A stretch of DNA of 13,917 nt from contig JAJQAT010000083.1 of assembly GCA_021203665.1 (NCBI GenBank), positions 1 through 13,917 on the forward strand, in the 5' to 3' direction. The position numbers and the translations under genes are program-made. Position 1 is the first letter of the stretch. Each line of letters opens with the position of its first letter. Below are positions 6,038 to 13,804 of the stretch, piece by piece. This DNA comes from Bacillota bacterium (GTDB taxonomy: Bacteria > Bacillota > Clostridia > UBA1381). Below the pieces are notes generated by a model, which was not told the origin of the DNA, searched no databases, and saw only the letters and a list, made by a program, of their open reading frames with translations.

Positions 6038-9000
6038 TTATTGCGATATTGTTGTCAATGTCGCGCTGTTTGAAGTACCTTCGGTGCAGCCGGAAGCAAG
6101 CGTAAACGCGTATGTTTCGCTGTCAACCGCGCCGTAAAGCATATTATCCGCCGATGCGCCGCTTACGGTAAGCGGTCTTATATAATACGTTTGATTTGTC
6201 ATGTTCGGAGTGGATATAAGCACCTGACCGAAGCTTGACTTCGTATAGCTGAACGCGCATATTACCGTGCCGTCCGCGCCGACTATGCAGTAATCGCCCG
6301 TGCTGATTTTGGAGCTGCTGCCGGTGGATATGCTACCGCCGCCCTGCTGCTGATTTCCGCCCACGTTTCCGCTGAAGCCGGTGGATTGATTGCTTGTCGT
6401 AGTGCCATATCCGAGCTTTGCGGTTGTCTGGGTAAGCGAGTTAATGGTTGCCATACCCTCCGCCGCTACAGCGATTACGTAGCCGCCGGTTATGTCTATT
6501 TCATCACCGGTGCTGTCGCCGAAATCTATTCCGTCGCAGTCGGACTCTGTGCAGCCGTTCACTACAGAAACGCCGTCGGTGATAAGCAGACTGCCGTTTG
6601 AATCAAAGCCGTCGCCGGTGCTGGTTATCGTCATATAGATATAGCCGCCGTTTACCTCGATATAACCGTAATCGGATGCATCGTCGCCGCCCTGGTCTGT
6701 GCCGCCCTGGCTGCCGTCCTGACCGGGACCGCCGCTGCTGCTGCCGCCGCCGCTTTCTCCGCCGCCGCTGCTGCCGCCGCTTTCGCCACCACTGCTGCTT
6801 CCGCTGCTGCTGTCGTCGGGGCCAGCCATAAGCTCTACGGACGAGGTTGATGCTGTTTCATCCGAATTGGGATCATCTCCCGCGCCGTTAATTCCGTCGT
6901 CGGTGGCGGTTATTATCATAGTACCGTCATAAATATATATTTCCGCGCCCTCAAGTCCCTCGTAGGAGTTTTCAACGGTTATATCGCCGTTATAGATTAC
7001 AAGGTACACGTCCGCGTGAACGCCGTCGTCCGAGCTTGTAACGTCTATTGTCGGCACAGCGTTGCTGTCATTCTCAACACCGATATATACCGAGCTGTTC
7101 GAGTGAATAGAGTCGTCATAGCTGTTCACGGTTATATCGCCCGCGGTAATGGTAAGATTACCGGATGCTTTAAGTCCCTTACAGCTCTCCGCGTCCTCAT
7201 CATCCTCAACTTTAGTCGGGTCTATCGCGCCGCCGCCGGTTGTAACGTCGAACGTGCCGTCGTCTATGTTTAGGTTGCACGACGACTGTATGCCGTCAAG
7301 TGTGGCATTTACCGTAATTGTGCCGTCCGAGATATTTATATCGCCGGTCTTGCACTGTATACCGTCCTCGGTGCTTGTGATGTCCAGAGTACCGCCTTCA
7401 ATATCAATCTCGCCGTCAACATGATACAGAACCGTTTCGCCGTCGGTATTATATATAATTTCATTTACCTGTATACCGTCTAAAGCCTTGGTCAGCGTAA
7501 CGCTGCCGTCACTTATCGTGACATTTTTGACAGCCTTTATGCCGTCCTCGCCCGCCGACGCGGTTATCGTGCCGCCGCTGATTAGTATGCAGCCGTCGCC
7601 GTCAGCCGGAGTTTCGGCAGCTGTGCTGTCCTCCAGATACGCGATACTTGACGCGTTTGCTTTGAGAGCCTCGCCGGTAGCCGTTATGTCAAGCGTGCCG
7701 TCCGCTACGGTAAGCAGGGTATCCGCCTGAATACCGTCATTTGTTCCGTCCGCGTCGTCCTGAGCGTTTACGGTTATCTCACCGCCGTTTATCGTAACCG
7801 TACCACCGCTTACATATGTGCCGTCTGTATCCGTTGACGGATCAAGATTGGAGCGTATGCCGTCACCCTTAGAAGTTACATCAACGGTGTTGTTTTTCGC
7901 CGTTATCTTAACCGAATCATTACCCTGTATGCCGTCCGCACCCGCGTCAACGACAAAATTACCTTTACCGATTTGAAGATCGGCTTTACAGTGAATACCC
8001 TTGCCGCTCGATGATGTTGCATAGAAATAATCGGTTTTTGCATCGCACTTTATCTCCATGTCGTTTCTGGAGTATACAGCCGCGGTGCCGTCACCTGTCG
8101 CGGTAAATGAGCAGGTGCCCGTCGGTGTAAGATATATCTGACCCTTTGTCGCGCTGAAAGGCTGAGCGTCAGCCGTTGACGATGCAACGCTTACATTATC
8201 GAGAGTGATGTATACCTCTTCGCTCTTGTCAGAAGCCGCAACGATAATCTGACCGTCCGTAAGAGTACCTTCTATGGTGTATGTTCCCGCCGCCGATATG
8301 GTTACGGTTGAGTTTTCGTTATCCACTGTGACATTGCTTATTCCGGTTGCCGTTATATTGTTATCGGCAAGATGAATTATTCCGTCACCGGTTGATGTGC
8401 CGTAAATCAAAATATCGTTTACGGCAAACTCGCCGCCGGTTGCGCCTGTAAGCGTTCCATCATTCAATGTAGTAGTGCCATCCGGAACTATTCTTATATA
8501 AAGCGTTTCACATTCATTCGCGTCATCTCCGAGTTCCACCTTGCTGAATGCCTCATAAAGCGTTTTGTTGCTTTCCAATGTATATGTCGTATTTTCAACA
8601 TCGGTAAATGTTTCGCCGTCCGTTGAATACTGCAGCTTATAGCTTGCGGGGCCTTTCTTTGTCGCGCCGACCTTTGCCGATACCATAATATCGGTATAGT
8701 TTACGGTTGACAACGCAACCTGAACATAAGGCGATTCGCCCCACGGCGCTGTTTCGGACGCGCCGAGAACCGGTGTTAATCTCGGTGAAATTTCAAGCGT
8801 TTCATCTGTGTAATCCGTTGAGTTAAGCTCAAGCGCCGTTTCTGTTGTTCCGTCAACGCTCGCCGTTATCGCCGCCGAAACATCACCCTCGGTATTCTCG
8901 CCGGAAATTTCGGTTTCGGTGCTGTATCTGAACGCGGATATAACTCCGTCGTCAAGCTCCGGCAATCCCGATGATTCCGTTGTCGTAACGGTTATCGTAA

Positions 9001-9787
9001 TATCGCCCACTATTTTTGTTATTCTGTATAGATTCTCCACGCCCGTATCGGAAGGTCCTTTTAACGCATTGTAATTTCCCTCCGGTTCAACCGTTACGCT
9101 TGCAACCTCGTAGCCTTCTTGAAGTACAACAAGGAAGTTAATCTGCGGTTTGAGCGTTGAATCCGTGGTAATCTCACCGTCATCGCTGTTTCTCGCAATC
9201 GTGCTTGTTACATTTGTTTCGTTCGCCGTTGTGTAATCCTGAGTGTAGTAGACGTTTATAGTTGCGTGTTCATCGGTCACAAATGTACCGGTATAGCCTG
9301 TCGTTTCCGTATCGTCCGTGTCCTCAGTAGCCGCGGGTGTCGGGGTTACATCGGTATCGCCCGTGTCCTCAGTTGCTTCGGGTGTCGCGGTTACAACGGG
9401 AGCGAATGTGGCTTGATCCTCGGGTGTGAACGCCTCCGCCATAGGCTCAACCGTGAGCGCGCCGTTTTCGTCCGTTTTCCAAATATATCCTTTGATTATA
9501 GAGTCGTCGGACACGGTCAGATTCTCAAAATCAACTGTGATTTCTCCTGTTTCCTCCGCGGAAATCTCATCGGAAATTTCAATTCCTATAAGCTGTCCGT
9601 CCGTGGAGTAAACCGCCGCTATGGCTCTGCCCGAAACGGTGTCGTCTGTTTTGTTTACAGTCATTGTGACGGTGTCGTCCGTTTGAATGTCCGTTATTTC
9701 CGCGCTGTAGTCCGCAAACACTATGTTTGAAGCCGAAAGCATCATTGTCGCGGCTGTAAGAAGCGCGGGTATCTTTTTGATAAACAT
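6038..9787 (-). CDS. Large secreted beta-helix protein, carbohydrate-binding Cthe_2159-like (DUF4353)
   Basis: A 1,249-residue exported protein. Residues 1-25 are a Sec signal peptide (KK, hydrophobic core, VFA before D26). A short N-terminal domain precedes a Pro/Thr/Asp/Glu linker of two 15-residue repeats (about 132-161). Next come a small beta module (about 165-270) and a discoidin- or CBM-like beta-sandwich (about 285-465). From about 470 to 1110 there are some 18 turns carrying a GDGI-like motif (ADGIQGN, GDGIRSN, LDGIQSS, GDGFDSN and others), as in the parallel beta-helix of the Cthe_2159 family, whose founder from C. thermocellum binds cellulose and polygalacturonate. A Gly/Ser-rich insert (about 987-1039) interrupts the helix, which then resumes. 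I see no sortase motif, S-layer or dockerin domain, so anchoring is unclear. GGAGGG (9794-9799) lies 6 nt before the ATG. It follows rsgI and has its own SigI-type promoter. No catalytic motif is recognised; binding or adhesion is the likely role. Confidence 0.85.
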   Translation of the reverse strand: MFIKKIPALLTAATMMLSASNIVFADYSAEITDIQTDDTVTMTVNKTDDTVSGRAIAAVYSTDGQLIGIEISDEISAEETGEITVDFENLTVSDDSIIKGYIWKTDENGALTVEPMAEAFTPEDQATFAPVVTATPEATEDTGDTDVTPTPAATEDTDDTETTGYTGTFVTDEHATINVYYTQDYTTANETNVTSTIARNSDDGEITTDSTLKPQINFLVVLQEGYEVASVTVEPEGNYNALKGPSDTGVENLYRITKIVGDITITVTTTESSGLPELDDGVISAFRYSTETEISGENTEGDVSAAITASVDGTTETALELNSTDYTDETLEISPRLTPVLGASETAPWGESPYVQVALSTVNYTDIMVSAKVGATKKGPASYKLQYSTDGETFTDVENTTYTLESNKTLYEAFSKVELGDDANECETLYIRIVPDGTTTLNDGTLTGATGGEFAVNDILIYGTSTGDGIIHLADNNITATGISNVTVDNENSTVTISAAGTYTIEGTLTDGQIIVAASDKSEEVYITLDNVSVASSTADAQPFSATKGQIYLTPTGTCSFTATGDGTAAVYSRNDMEIKCDAKTDYFYATSSSGKGIHCKADLQIGKGNFVVDAGADGIQGNDSVKITAKNNTVDVTSKGDGIRSNLDPSTDTDGTYVSGGTVTINGGEITVNAQDDADGTNDGIQADTLLTVADGTLDITATGEALKANASSIAYLEDSTAAETPADGDGCILISGGTITASAGEDGIKAVKNVTISDGSVTLTKALDGIQVNEIIYNTDGETVLYHVDGEIDIEGGTLDITSTEDGIQCKTGDINISDGTITVNATLDGIQSSCNLNIDDGTFDVTTGGGAIDPTKVEDDEDAESCKGLKASGNLTITAGDITVNSYDDSIHSNSSVYIGVENDSNAVPTIDVTSSDDGVHADVYLVIYNGDITVENSYEGLEGAEIYIYDGTMIITATDDGINGAGDDPNSDETASTSSVELMAGPDDSSSGSSSGGESGGSSGGGESGGGSSSGGPGQDGSQGGTDQGGDDASDYGYIEVNGGYIYMTITSTGDGFDSNGSLLITDGVSVVNGCTESDCDGIDFGDSTGDEIDITGGYVIAVAAEGMATINSLTQTTAKLGYGTTTSNQSTGFSGNVGGNQQQGGGSISTGSSSKISTGDYCIVGADGTVICAFSYTKSSFGQVLISTPNMTNQTYYIRPLTVSGASADNMLYGAVDSETYAFTLASGCTEGTSNSATLTTISQ
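9309..9398 (-). repeat. 45-bp tandem repeat, two copies, inside the beta-helix protein gene
   Basis: Units 9309-9353 and 9354-9398 differ at only a few positions and encode the 15-residue linker units VTPTPAATEDTDDTE and VTATPEATEDTGDTD. This is an in-frame duplication of an extended acidic Pro/Thr linker, which could vary in copy number between strains. Confidence 0.85.
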
Positions 9788-9824
9788 ACTTATCCCTCCG
9801 AATTTTTTTCTTATATATACAATA

Positions 9825-9853
9825 TACGCTTCCTCTGCAGGGATTTTTGGGGT
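9825..9853 (-). promoter_or_regulatory. SigI-type promoter of the beta-helix protein gene
   Basis: The minus strand shows ACCCC (9849-9853), then an A-tract, 20 nt in all, then CGTA (9825-9828). This fits the -35 (ACCCCC-like with A-tract) and -10 (CGWA) elements reported for SigI-family sigma factors. Predicted start is near 9818, about 31 nt before the ATG. No acceptable sigma-A -35/-10 pair is visible here: 17 bp upstream of the possible TATATT there is only CAAAAA. The same motif with identical spacing precedes sigI. Confidence 0.72.
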
Positions 9854-9902
9854 GGTTTTTCAAAAAATGACAAAATTATTATGAAAAATAATATTATTTT
9901 TA

Positions 9903-11567
9903 TTAATTTTCGTCTCCGCGCGGCGCGCCGTCCGATTGAGGCGCGTCAAAGCCGCCCGCGTTTCCCGCGGACGGCTCGGAGCCGCTCTCTATAGATACGC
10001 CGCCGATGTTTATGCCATCGCTTGAATTTTGGCTTTCACCCTCCGCCCCGCCGCTGTGCGGGGCGCTGTCCTCCGCGGGTGAAGCGGCACTGTCCTGCAG
10101 CGAAGCGCCACTGTCCTGCGGCGCTGTGCCGGTATTTTCGTTTACATTTGAATCGGAGCCGCTTTCATTGCCGTTCGAAACCGAGCCGTCTTTAGCCGCC
10201 GAATCGGATGAAGGCAAGGAATTGTCTGTTTCAAGTGAATTATCGCCACTCGGAATATCGCTTTCCTCGTTGCCGTCCGTAATATCTGTATTGTTTTCAA
10301 CGCTGTCAGCCGTGTCATTTCTATCGAAATTATTATCCGTGCCGTTATTTACCTCTGAGGTATTGTCGGTATCGCTTTCGGCGTCCGCGTCCGCGCCGCC
10401 GGATGAGGTGTGACCGCTTGAGACTTTATTTTCGTCGGATGTGCCGATTGACGGCTCCTCAGCCTCGCTTTTTTCCTCCGCGCCGTCTTCAATTTCCTCT
10501 ATATCCGTGTCGATACGTTCCTCGGCGTTTATATCGTCTTTGTCGATGTCTGAAATGTCCTCTGCCGCGCCGTTATTATCCGATTGGATAATGCTCGGCT
10601 CGTCAAAGGTCTGCGGGATGTATATATTATCATCAAACAAATCATTTTCAAAATAGTCCTCATACGTAACAGGCACCTCGGCTTCCTCCTCGGTGTATGT
10701 GCGCTCGGCAATCTCCTCGCCGACGCTTTCGACTACTTCAGCCGTTATTTCATTCATGTCATTCATGCCGCCTGTTACGGGGATAATGTAATTATATTTC
10801 GCCGCGTTTTCCTGCGCGCGCGTTTCTTTTTCGCTTACGCTTGTTTTTGTCTGTGCGGCGGGTGTTTCGTTGACCTTATCCGCGCTTTCCTCCGCTTGCG
10901 CCGAGCTCTGTTCGTCCGCCGCGGCAAGAGACGAAAGTATTTCCTTTACGGACATATCGCTGAGCTTTTCCGCGTTTTCCTCGACGCTTCCGCCGTTAAG
11001 CCTTGTGTATTCCTCTATCGCGTTTGCCTTTGCTATGGAAACTCCTATTGATTTCGCTGTCTTCAAATCGCTCTTGTCCGCGCTTTGCACAACGACCTCC
11101 GCGCCGCTGTAAACTCCGCTCTTTAGGGTAATATTGTTTATTCCGGAAACAACCTCGACGATAACGTCGTTATTGCTTTCGTTTATATATCCTATCTCGC
11201 GCGAGGTCTGTATCAGCGCGTCGAGTGAGTCCTCCGCGCTCTTTCCCTTTACGCTGACGCTTTCAAGAAGATTTTGAGCGTCGTCGTTAAGCGCCTTTAC
11301 ATCTATAACTCTGTCGTAAATATTAACCGTCATCAAAAGACTCGGATTTATATCCACACTGACATATCCGGCAGGTGTGAAATATGAGCCTATGCCGCCG
11401 CATATAACCAAAAAGCTTGCCGCCGCAGCCAGCACGCGTCCCGCGTTCTGCTGTACGCTTATTTTGTCGCCGACGGAGTAATTTTTATTTTTGATTTTTA
11501 CAAAGTCGCCGTCCCTCGTAAGAAGTACGGCATATCTGCCCTTAACGGACATAACAACACCGCGCAT
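9903..11567 (-). CDS. rsgI: Anti-sigma-I factor RsgI with long disordered outer tail
   Basis: Membrane protein that holds SigI inactive until an outside signal triggers its breakdown. Residues 1-40 form the cytosolic SigI-binding RsgI_N domain (RGVVMSVKGRYAVLLTRDGD). One membrane helix lies at about 43-63. Directly outside it is YVSVDINPS (68-76), containing the N74-P75 bond at which RsgI proteins are known to cut themselves. The conserved extracytoplasmic domain continues to about 210. Residues about 211-554 are very rich in Ser, Asp, Glu, Asn and Gly and look disordered, with no carbohydrate-binding or hydrolase domain, unlike the C. thermocellum RsgI sensors. AAAGGAGG (11579-11586) overlaps the end of sigI; the start lies 6 nt after the sigI stop, implying translational coupling. 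No GC-rich terminator follows, so readthrough into the beta-helix gene is possible. Confidence 0.93.
   Translation of the reverse strand: MRGVVMSVKGRYAVLLTRDGDFVKIKNKNYSVGDKISVQQNAGRVLAAAASFLVICGGIGSYFTPAGYVSVDINPSLLMTVNIYDRVIDVKALNDDAQNLLESVSVKGKSAEDSLDALIQTSREIGYINESNNDVIVEVVSGINNITLKSGVYSGAEVVVQSADKSDLKTAKSIGVSIAKANAIEEYTRLNGGSVEENAEKLSDMSVKEILSSLAAADEQSSAQAEESADKVNETPAAQTKTSVSEKETRAQENAAKYNYIIPVTGGMNDMNEITAEVVESVGEEIAERTYTEEEAEVPVTYEDYFENDLFDDNIYIPQTFDEPSIIQSDNNGAAEDISDIDKDDINAEERIDTDIEEIEDGAEEKSEAEEPSIGTSDENKVSSGHTSSGGADADAESDTDNTSEVNNGTDNNFDRNDTADSVENNTDITDGNEESDIPSGDNSLETDNSLPSSDSAAKDGSVSNGNESGSDSNVNENTGTAPQDSGASLQDSAASPAEDSAPHSGGAEGESQNSSDGINIGGVSIESGSEPSAGNAGGFDAPQSDGAPRGDEN
10081..10122 (-). 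repeat. 21-bp tandem repeat, two copies, in the rsgI tail
   Basis: Units 10081-10101 and 10102-10122 match at 19 of 21 positions and encode QDSGAS/QDSAAS-like heptads in the disordered outer tail of RsgI. A third, decayed unit may precede them on the left (PAEDSAP). In-frame repeat units suggest the tail length can drift without loss of function. Confidence 0.75.
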
Positions 11568-11573
11568 AAGCTC

Positions 11574-12248
11574 TCACACCTCCTTTATGTTAAAGTATTC
11601 CGCAATCGCGGGGTAATCTTGGGTAACCGCTATAACCGCAGTTATTATGTATTTTCTGTGTCTTTCAAGTGTTTTTCTGTTTGTGTTTAGTCCCGCGGTA
11701 ATTTCGTTAATCGGGAGAATATGCTTTCGGATAACGGTATCCGTTAAATCCGGATTTTCGGAAATATATCTTACCGCGTCAAAACAAAGCCGCTTGGTTT
11801 TACGGCTCTTCGGCGATACCTGTGCCAGCTCGAAAAATGATATTCCGAATTTGTCCAATTCAGCCGTGAGAGCCTCAATCTCCCACTTCAAATCTCCGCT
11901 GTCGGCCGCCGCCGCGTCAAATTCCTTTATCTCACCCTCGTCATTTTCGGATGAGAGCGACGAAAACGGAACAGCGGCGTGCTTTGACGAGCGTCTTAAA
12001 TCGTCGATTATCCTGTTGCGGATAACCACGGACGCGAACGAAACAAACCTGCCCTTACTGCTGTCGTAGCTGTCAATCGCCTCGTTAAACGCCATCATCG
12101 CGGTTATAAACTCGTCGTCGCTGACGGTTACGCTTCTTTTAAGCGCCTTGCTCGCGGAGGACAGTATAAAGTTTTGGTATTCGCCTATAAGCTCATTTTT
12201 CAGTTTTTCGTCCTTTGCGGCCAATGCCACTCTGTCTTCTAAGTTCAT
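11574..12248 (-). CDS. sigI: RNA polymerase sigma factor SigI
   Basis: Alternative sigma factor of the sigma-70 family, kept inactive by RsgI and directing core polymerase to ACCCCC/CGWA promoters. The 224 residues contain a sigma-2 domain at about 22-90, with FNEAIDSYDSSKGRFVSFAS and VIRNRIIDDLRR for -10 recognition. An acidic linker follows, then the SigI-specific C-terminal domain (about 130-220) with SPKSRKTKRLC, LPINEI and the helix-turn-helix block RKTLERHRKYI for -35 recognition. A TTG codon at 12273-12275 opens the same frame, but it lacks a ribosome binding site and would sit at the predicted transcription start. The ATG at 12246-12248 has GGGAG (12254-12258) 5 nt upstream and begins MNLEDR, so I chose it. 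It forms an operon with rsgI. A SigI-type promoter lies directly upstream, implying autoregulation, as in B. subtilis and C. thermocellum. Confidence 0.95.
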   Translation of the reverse strand: MNLEDRVALAAKDEKLKNELIGEYQNFILSSASKALKRSVTVSDDEFITAMMAFNEAIDSYDSSKGRFVSFASVVIRNRIIDDLRRSSKHAAVPFSSLSSENDEGEIKEFDAAAADSGDLKWEIEALTAELDKFGISFFELAQVSPKSRKTKRLCFDAVRYISENPDLTDTVIRKHILPINEITAGLNTNRKTLERHRKYIITAVIAVTQDYPAIAEYFNIKEV

Positions 12249-12282
12249 ATTTTCTCCCGAAGGAATTATATACAATATATAA

Positions 12283-12311
12283 TTCGCAATCTCTTACGTT
12301 AAAAATGGGGT
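12283..12311 (-). promoter_or_regulatory. SigI-type promoter of the sigI-rsgI operon
   Basis: The minus strand shows ACCCC (12307-12311), a 20-nt interval beginning with A and a T-tract, and CGAA (12283-12286). The interval equals that of the copy at 9825-9853; aligned, both read ACCCCA-N18-GCGWAT. Predicted start is near 12276, about 28 nt before the preferred sigI ATG. The -35 part lies inside the last codons of the MATE gene. Confidence 0.75.
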
Positions 12312-13682
12312 TCCATCATTTTTTACCGTTTTTACCGTTTGCCTTGCCTTTTTCAAAATTTTCACCCTGTATCTTGCTGTAAATATTACGCCTCTTACAA
12401 ACCAATCAATCGTCATGGCTATCCATACGCCCAAAACGCCGAGTCCGAGCCAATTTGCCAATACAATGCTCGCGCCTATTCTGAATACCCACATGGACAC
12501 TACCGCCACAATCATCGTGAACATAACGTCGTTCGCGGCGCGGAGCGAGTTCGGCAGTGCGAATGACACTCCCCATATCGTACACGCGCATACCGCGTGA
12601 TAAATAAGTATCGTCCTCGCTATCGACGTGGTTTCCTCCGATAAATTGTACGCTTTGAGGATAAGCGGCATTGATAAAATCACAAGCGCGTTTATTATAA
12701 ACATACATATATACAGTATCTTCAAAAGCCTTTTTACGTAGAAATCCGCCTGCTTAAAGTCGTTCGCGCCCACGCATTGGCTTACCACCGTCAGCACCGA
12801 CTGCGATATTGCCATGCCCGGAAGTATCTGAAACATCGCGATTGTGTTTGACACCGCATTCGCCGTTATCGCGGCGGTTCCGAACGCGGTTACTATGGTC
12901 AGCACCATTATTTTTCCGAGCCGGAACATTGAGTTTTCAAGCGAGTTCGGAATACCTACGCGCAGTATTTTCTTTATCATTCTGCCGTCGAATTTTATGC
13001 TAAAGGGTCTTTCGATATGTATTTGCAGTCTTTGATTGCCGAGCCTTGCCGTTATTATAAACGCCGCCAAAATTCTTGAAATAAGCGTCGGTATTGCCGC
13101 GCCCGCTATTTCCATATGAAATCCGTAAATCAGAACGGCGTTTCCTATTATATTGACCGCGTTCATTATAAGCGACGTGGTCATCGGAGCTTTTGAGTCG
13201 CCCATGGCGCGGAACATCGCCGCGCCCGCGTTGTACATTCCTATAAACGGAATCGACGCGGAGACTATCAACAGGTATGTGTTCGCGTATGCCGACACAT
13301 CGTCCTCTATTTTTCCGAACACGGTGTGCAGTATGAAATTACGGAGTATGTACACGAGAATCATTATCCCCACCGCCGCCAGTGTGGTAAATAAAAGGGT
13401 TTGATTCGCCGCTCTGCACGCGTCATTTTCCTTTTTCATACCTATATATTGCCCAGCCACAACGGCGCCGCCCATCGCGAGCGCGGTGAACATATTCACG
13501 ATAAGCACATTCACAGTGTCAACAAGCGATATTGCCGAAACCGCCGCCTCACCGACACCCGCTACCATTACGCTGTCAACCAGTCCCACAATTACCGTTA
13601 AAAATTGCTCTATTATGAGCGGTATGATAAGCCTTTTTAAATCTGTATTGCCAAATAAATAGTTTTTGGGTATTCGCGCCAA
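12294..13682 (-). CDS. MATE family multidrug/metabolite exporter
   Basis: Inner-membrane antiporter that exports cationic or hydrophobic compounds using a Na+ or H+ gradient. The 462 residues contain about twelve hydrophobic segments in two homologous halves (about 15-230 and 245-450). The N-terminal LFGNTDLKRLIIPLIIEQFL and the VDSVMVAGVGEAAVSAISLV helix are characteristic of the clostridial MATE group, and MFRAMGDSKAPM closes the first-half repeat. The frame opens with TTG (13680-13682), preceded by GAAGG (13690-13694) at 7 nt; no ATG lies near enough to replace it, since the next Met is near residue 40. It has its own sigma-A promoter. Its 3' end contains the -35 element of sigI and no terminator follows, so basal readthrough into sigI is likely. 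Substrate cannot be told from sequence. Confidence 0.94.
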   Translation of the reverse strand: MARIPKNYLFGNTDLKRLIIPLIIEQFLTVIVGLVDSVMVAGVGEAAVSAISLVDTVNVLIVNMFTALAMGGAVVAGQYIGMKKENDACRAANQTLLFTTLAAVGIMILVYILRNFILHTVFGKIEDDVSAYANTYLLIVSASIPFIGMYNAGAAMFRAMGDSKAPMTTSLIMNAVNIIGNAVLIYGFHMEIAGAAIPTLISRILAAFIITARLGNQRLQIHIERPFSIKFDGRMIKKILRVGIPNSLENSMFRLGKIMVLTIVTAFGTAAITANAVSNTIAMFQILPGMAISQSVLTVVSQCVGANDFKQADFYVKRLLKILYICMFIINALVILSMPLILKAYNLSEETTSIARTILIYHAVCACTIWGVSFALPNSLRAANDVMFTMIVAVVSMWVFRIGASIVLANWLGLGVLGVWIAMTIDWFVRGVIFTARYRVKILKKARQTVKTVKNDGTPFLT

Positions 13683-13713
13683 AATAATGCCTTCTTTCCT
13701 TTTTGTCTTTTTA

Positions 13714-13742
13714 ATTATAACACAAAAGAATTAAGTTGTAAA
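13714..13742 (-). promoter_or_regulatory. Sigma-A promoter of the MATE gene
   Basis: The minus strand carries -35 TTTACA (13737-13742; 5 of 6), a 17-bp spacer, and a perfect -10 TATAAT (13714-13719) with an upstream TG (extended -10). The predicted start is near 13707, 25 nt before the TTG start codon. Confidence 0.85.
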
Positions 13743-13762
13743 TTATTTTATTTTTCGCGCAC

Positions 13763-13798
13763 AAAAAAGTCCGCAAACGGCTAAACCGTTTTGCGGAC
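13763..13798 (-). terminator. Intrinsic terminator of tRNA-Ser
   Basis: A 12-bp stem with one bulged base (13769-13780 with 13786-13798) closes a 5-nt loop. On the minus strand it runs into six T residues (13763-13768). It starts 6 nt after the CCA end of the tRNA, so the tRNA is probably the last or only gene of its transcript. Confidence 0.9.
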
Positions 13799-13804
13799 AA
13801 TAAT

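Noticed and set aside
6676..6825. Dense GCC/GCT repeats considered as a CRISPR or non-coding repeat array
   Set aside because: They are in frame and encode the Gly/Ser insert of the beta-helix protein; no regular spacer pattern.
9266..9730. Plus-strand 154-residue open frame and several others opposite the beta-helix gene
   Set aside because: Repetitive, low-complexity antisense frames of a long coding region, without ribosome binding sites or recognisable domains.
9884..9901. Perfect 18-bp AT-only palindrome after rsgI considered as a terminator
   Set aside because: No G-C pairs in the stem, so it is unlikely to form a stable terminator hairpin; transcription may continue into the next gene.
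12249..12275. Longer SigI reading from a TTG at 12273-12275
   Set aside because: No ribosome binding site, and it coincides with the predicted transcription start; the ATG at 12246-12248 has GGGAG at proper spacing.
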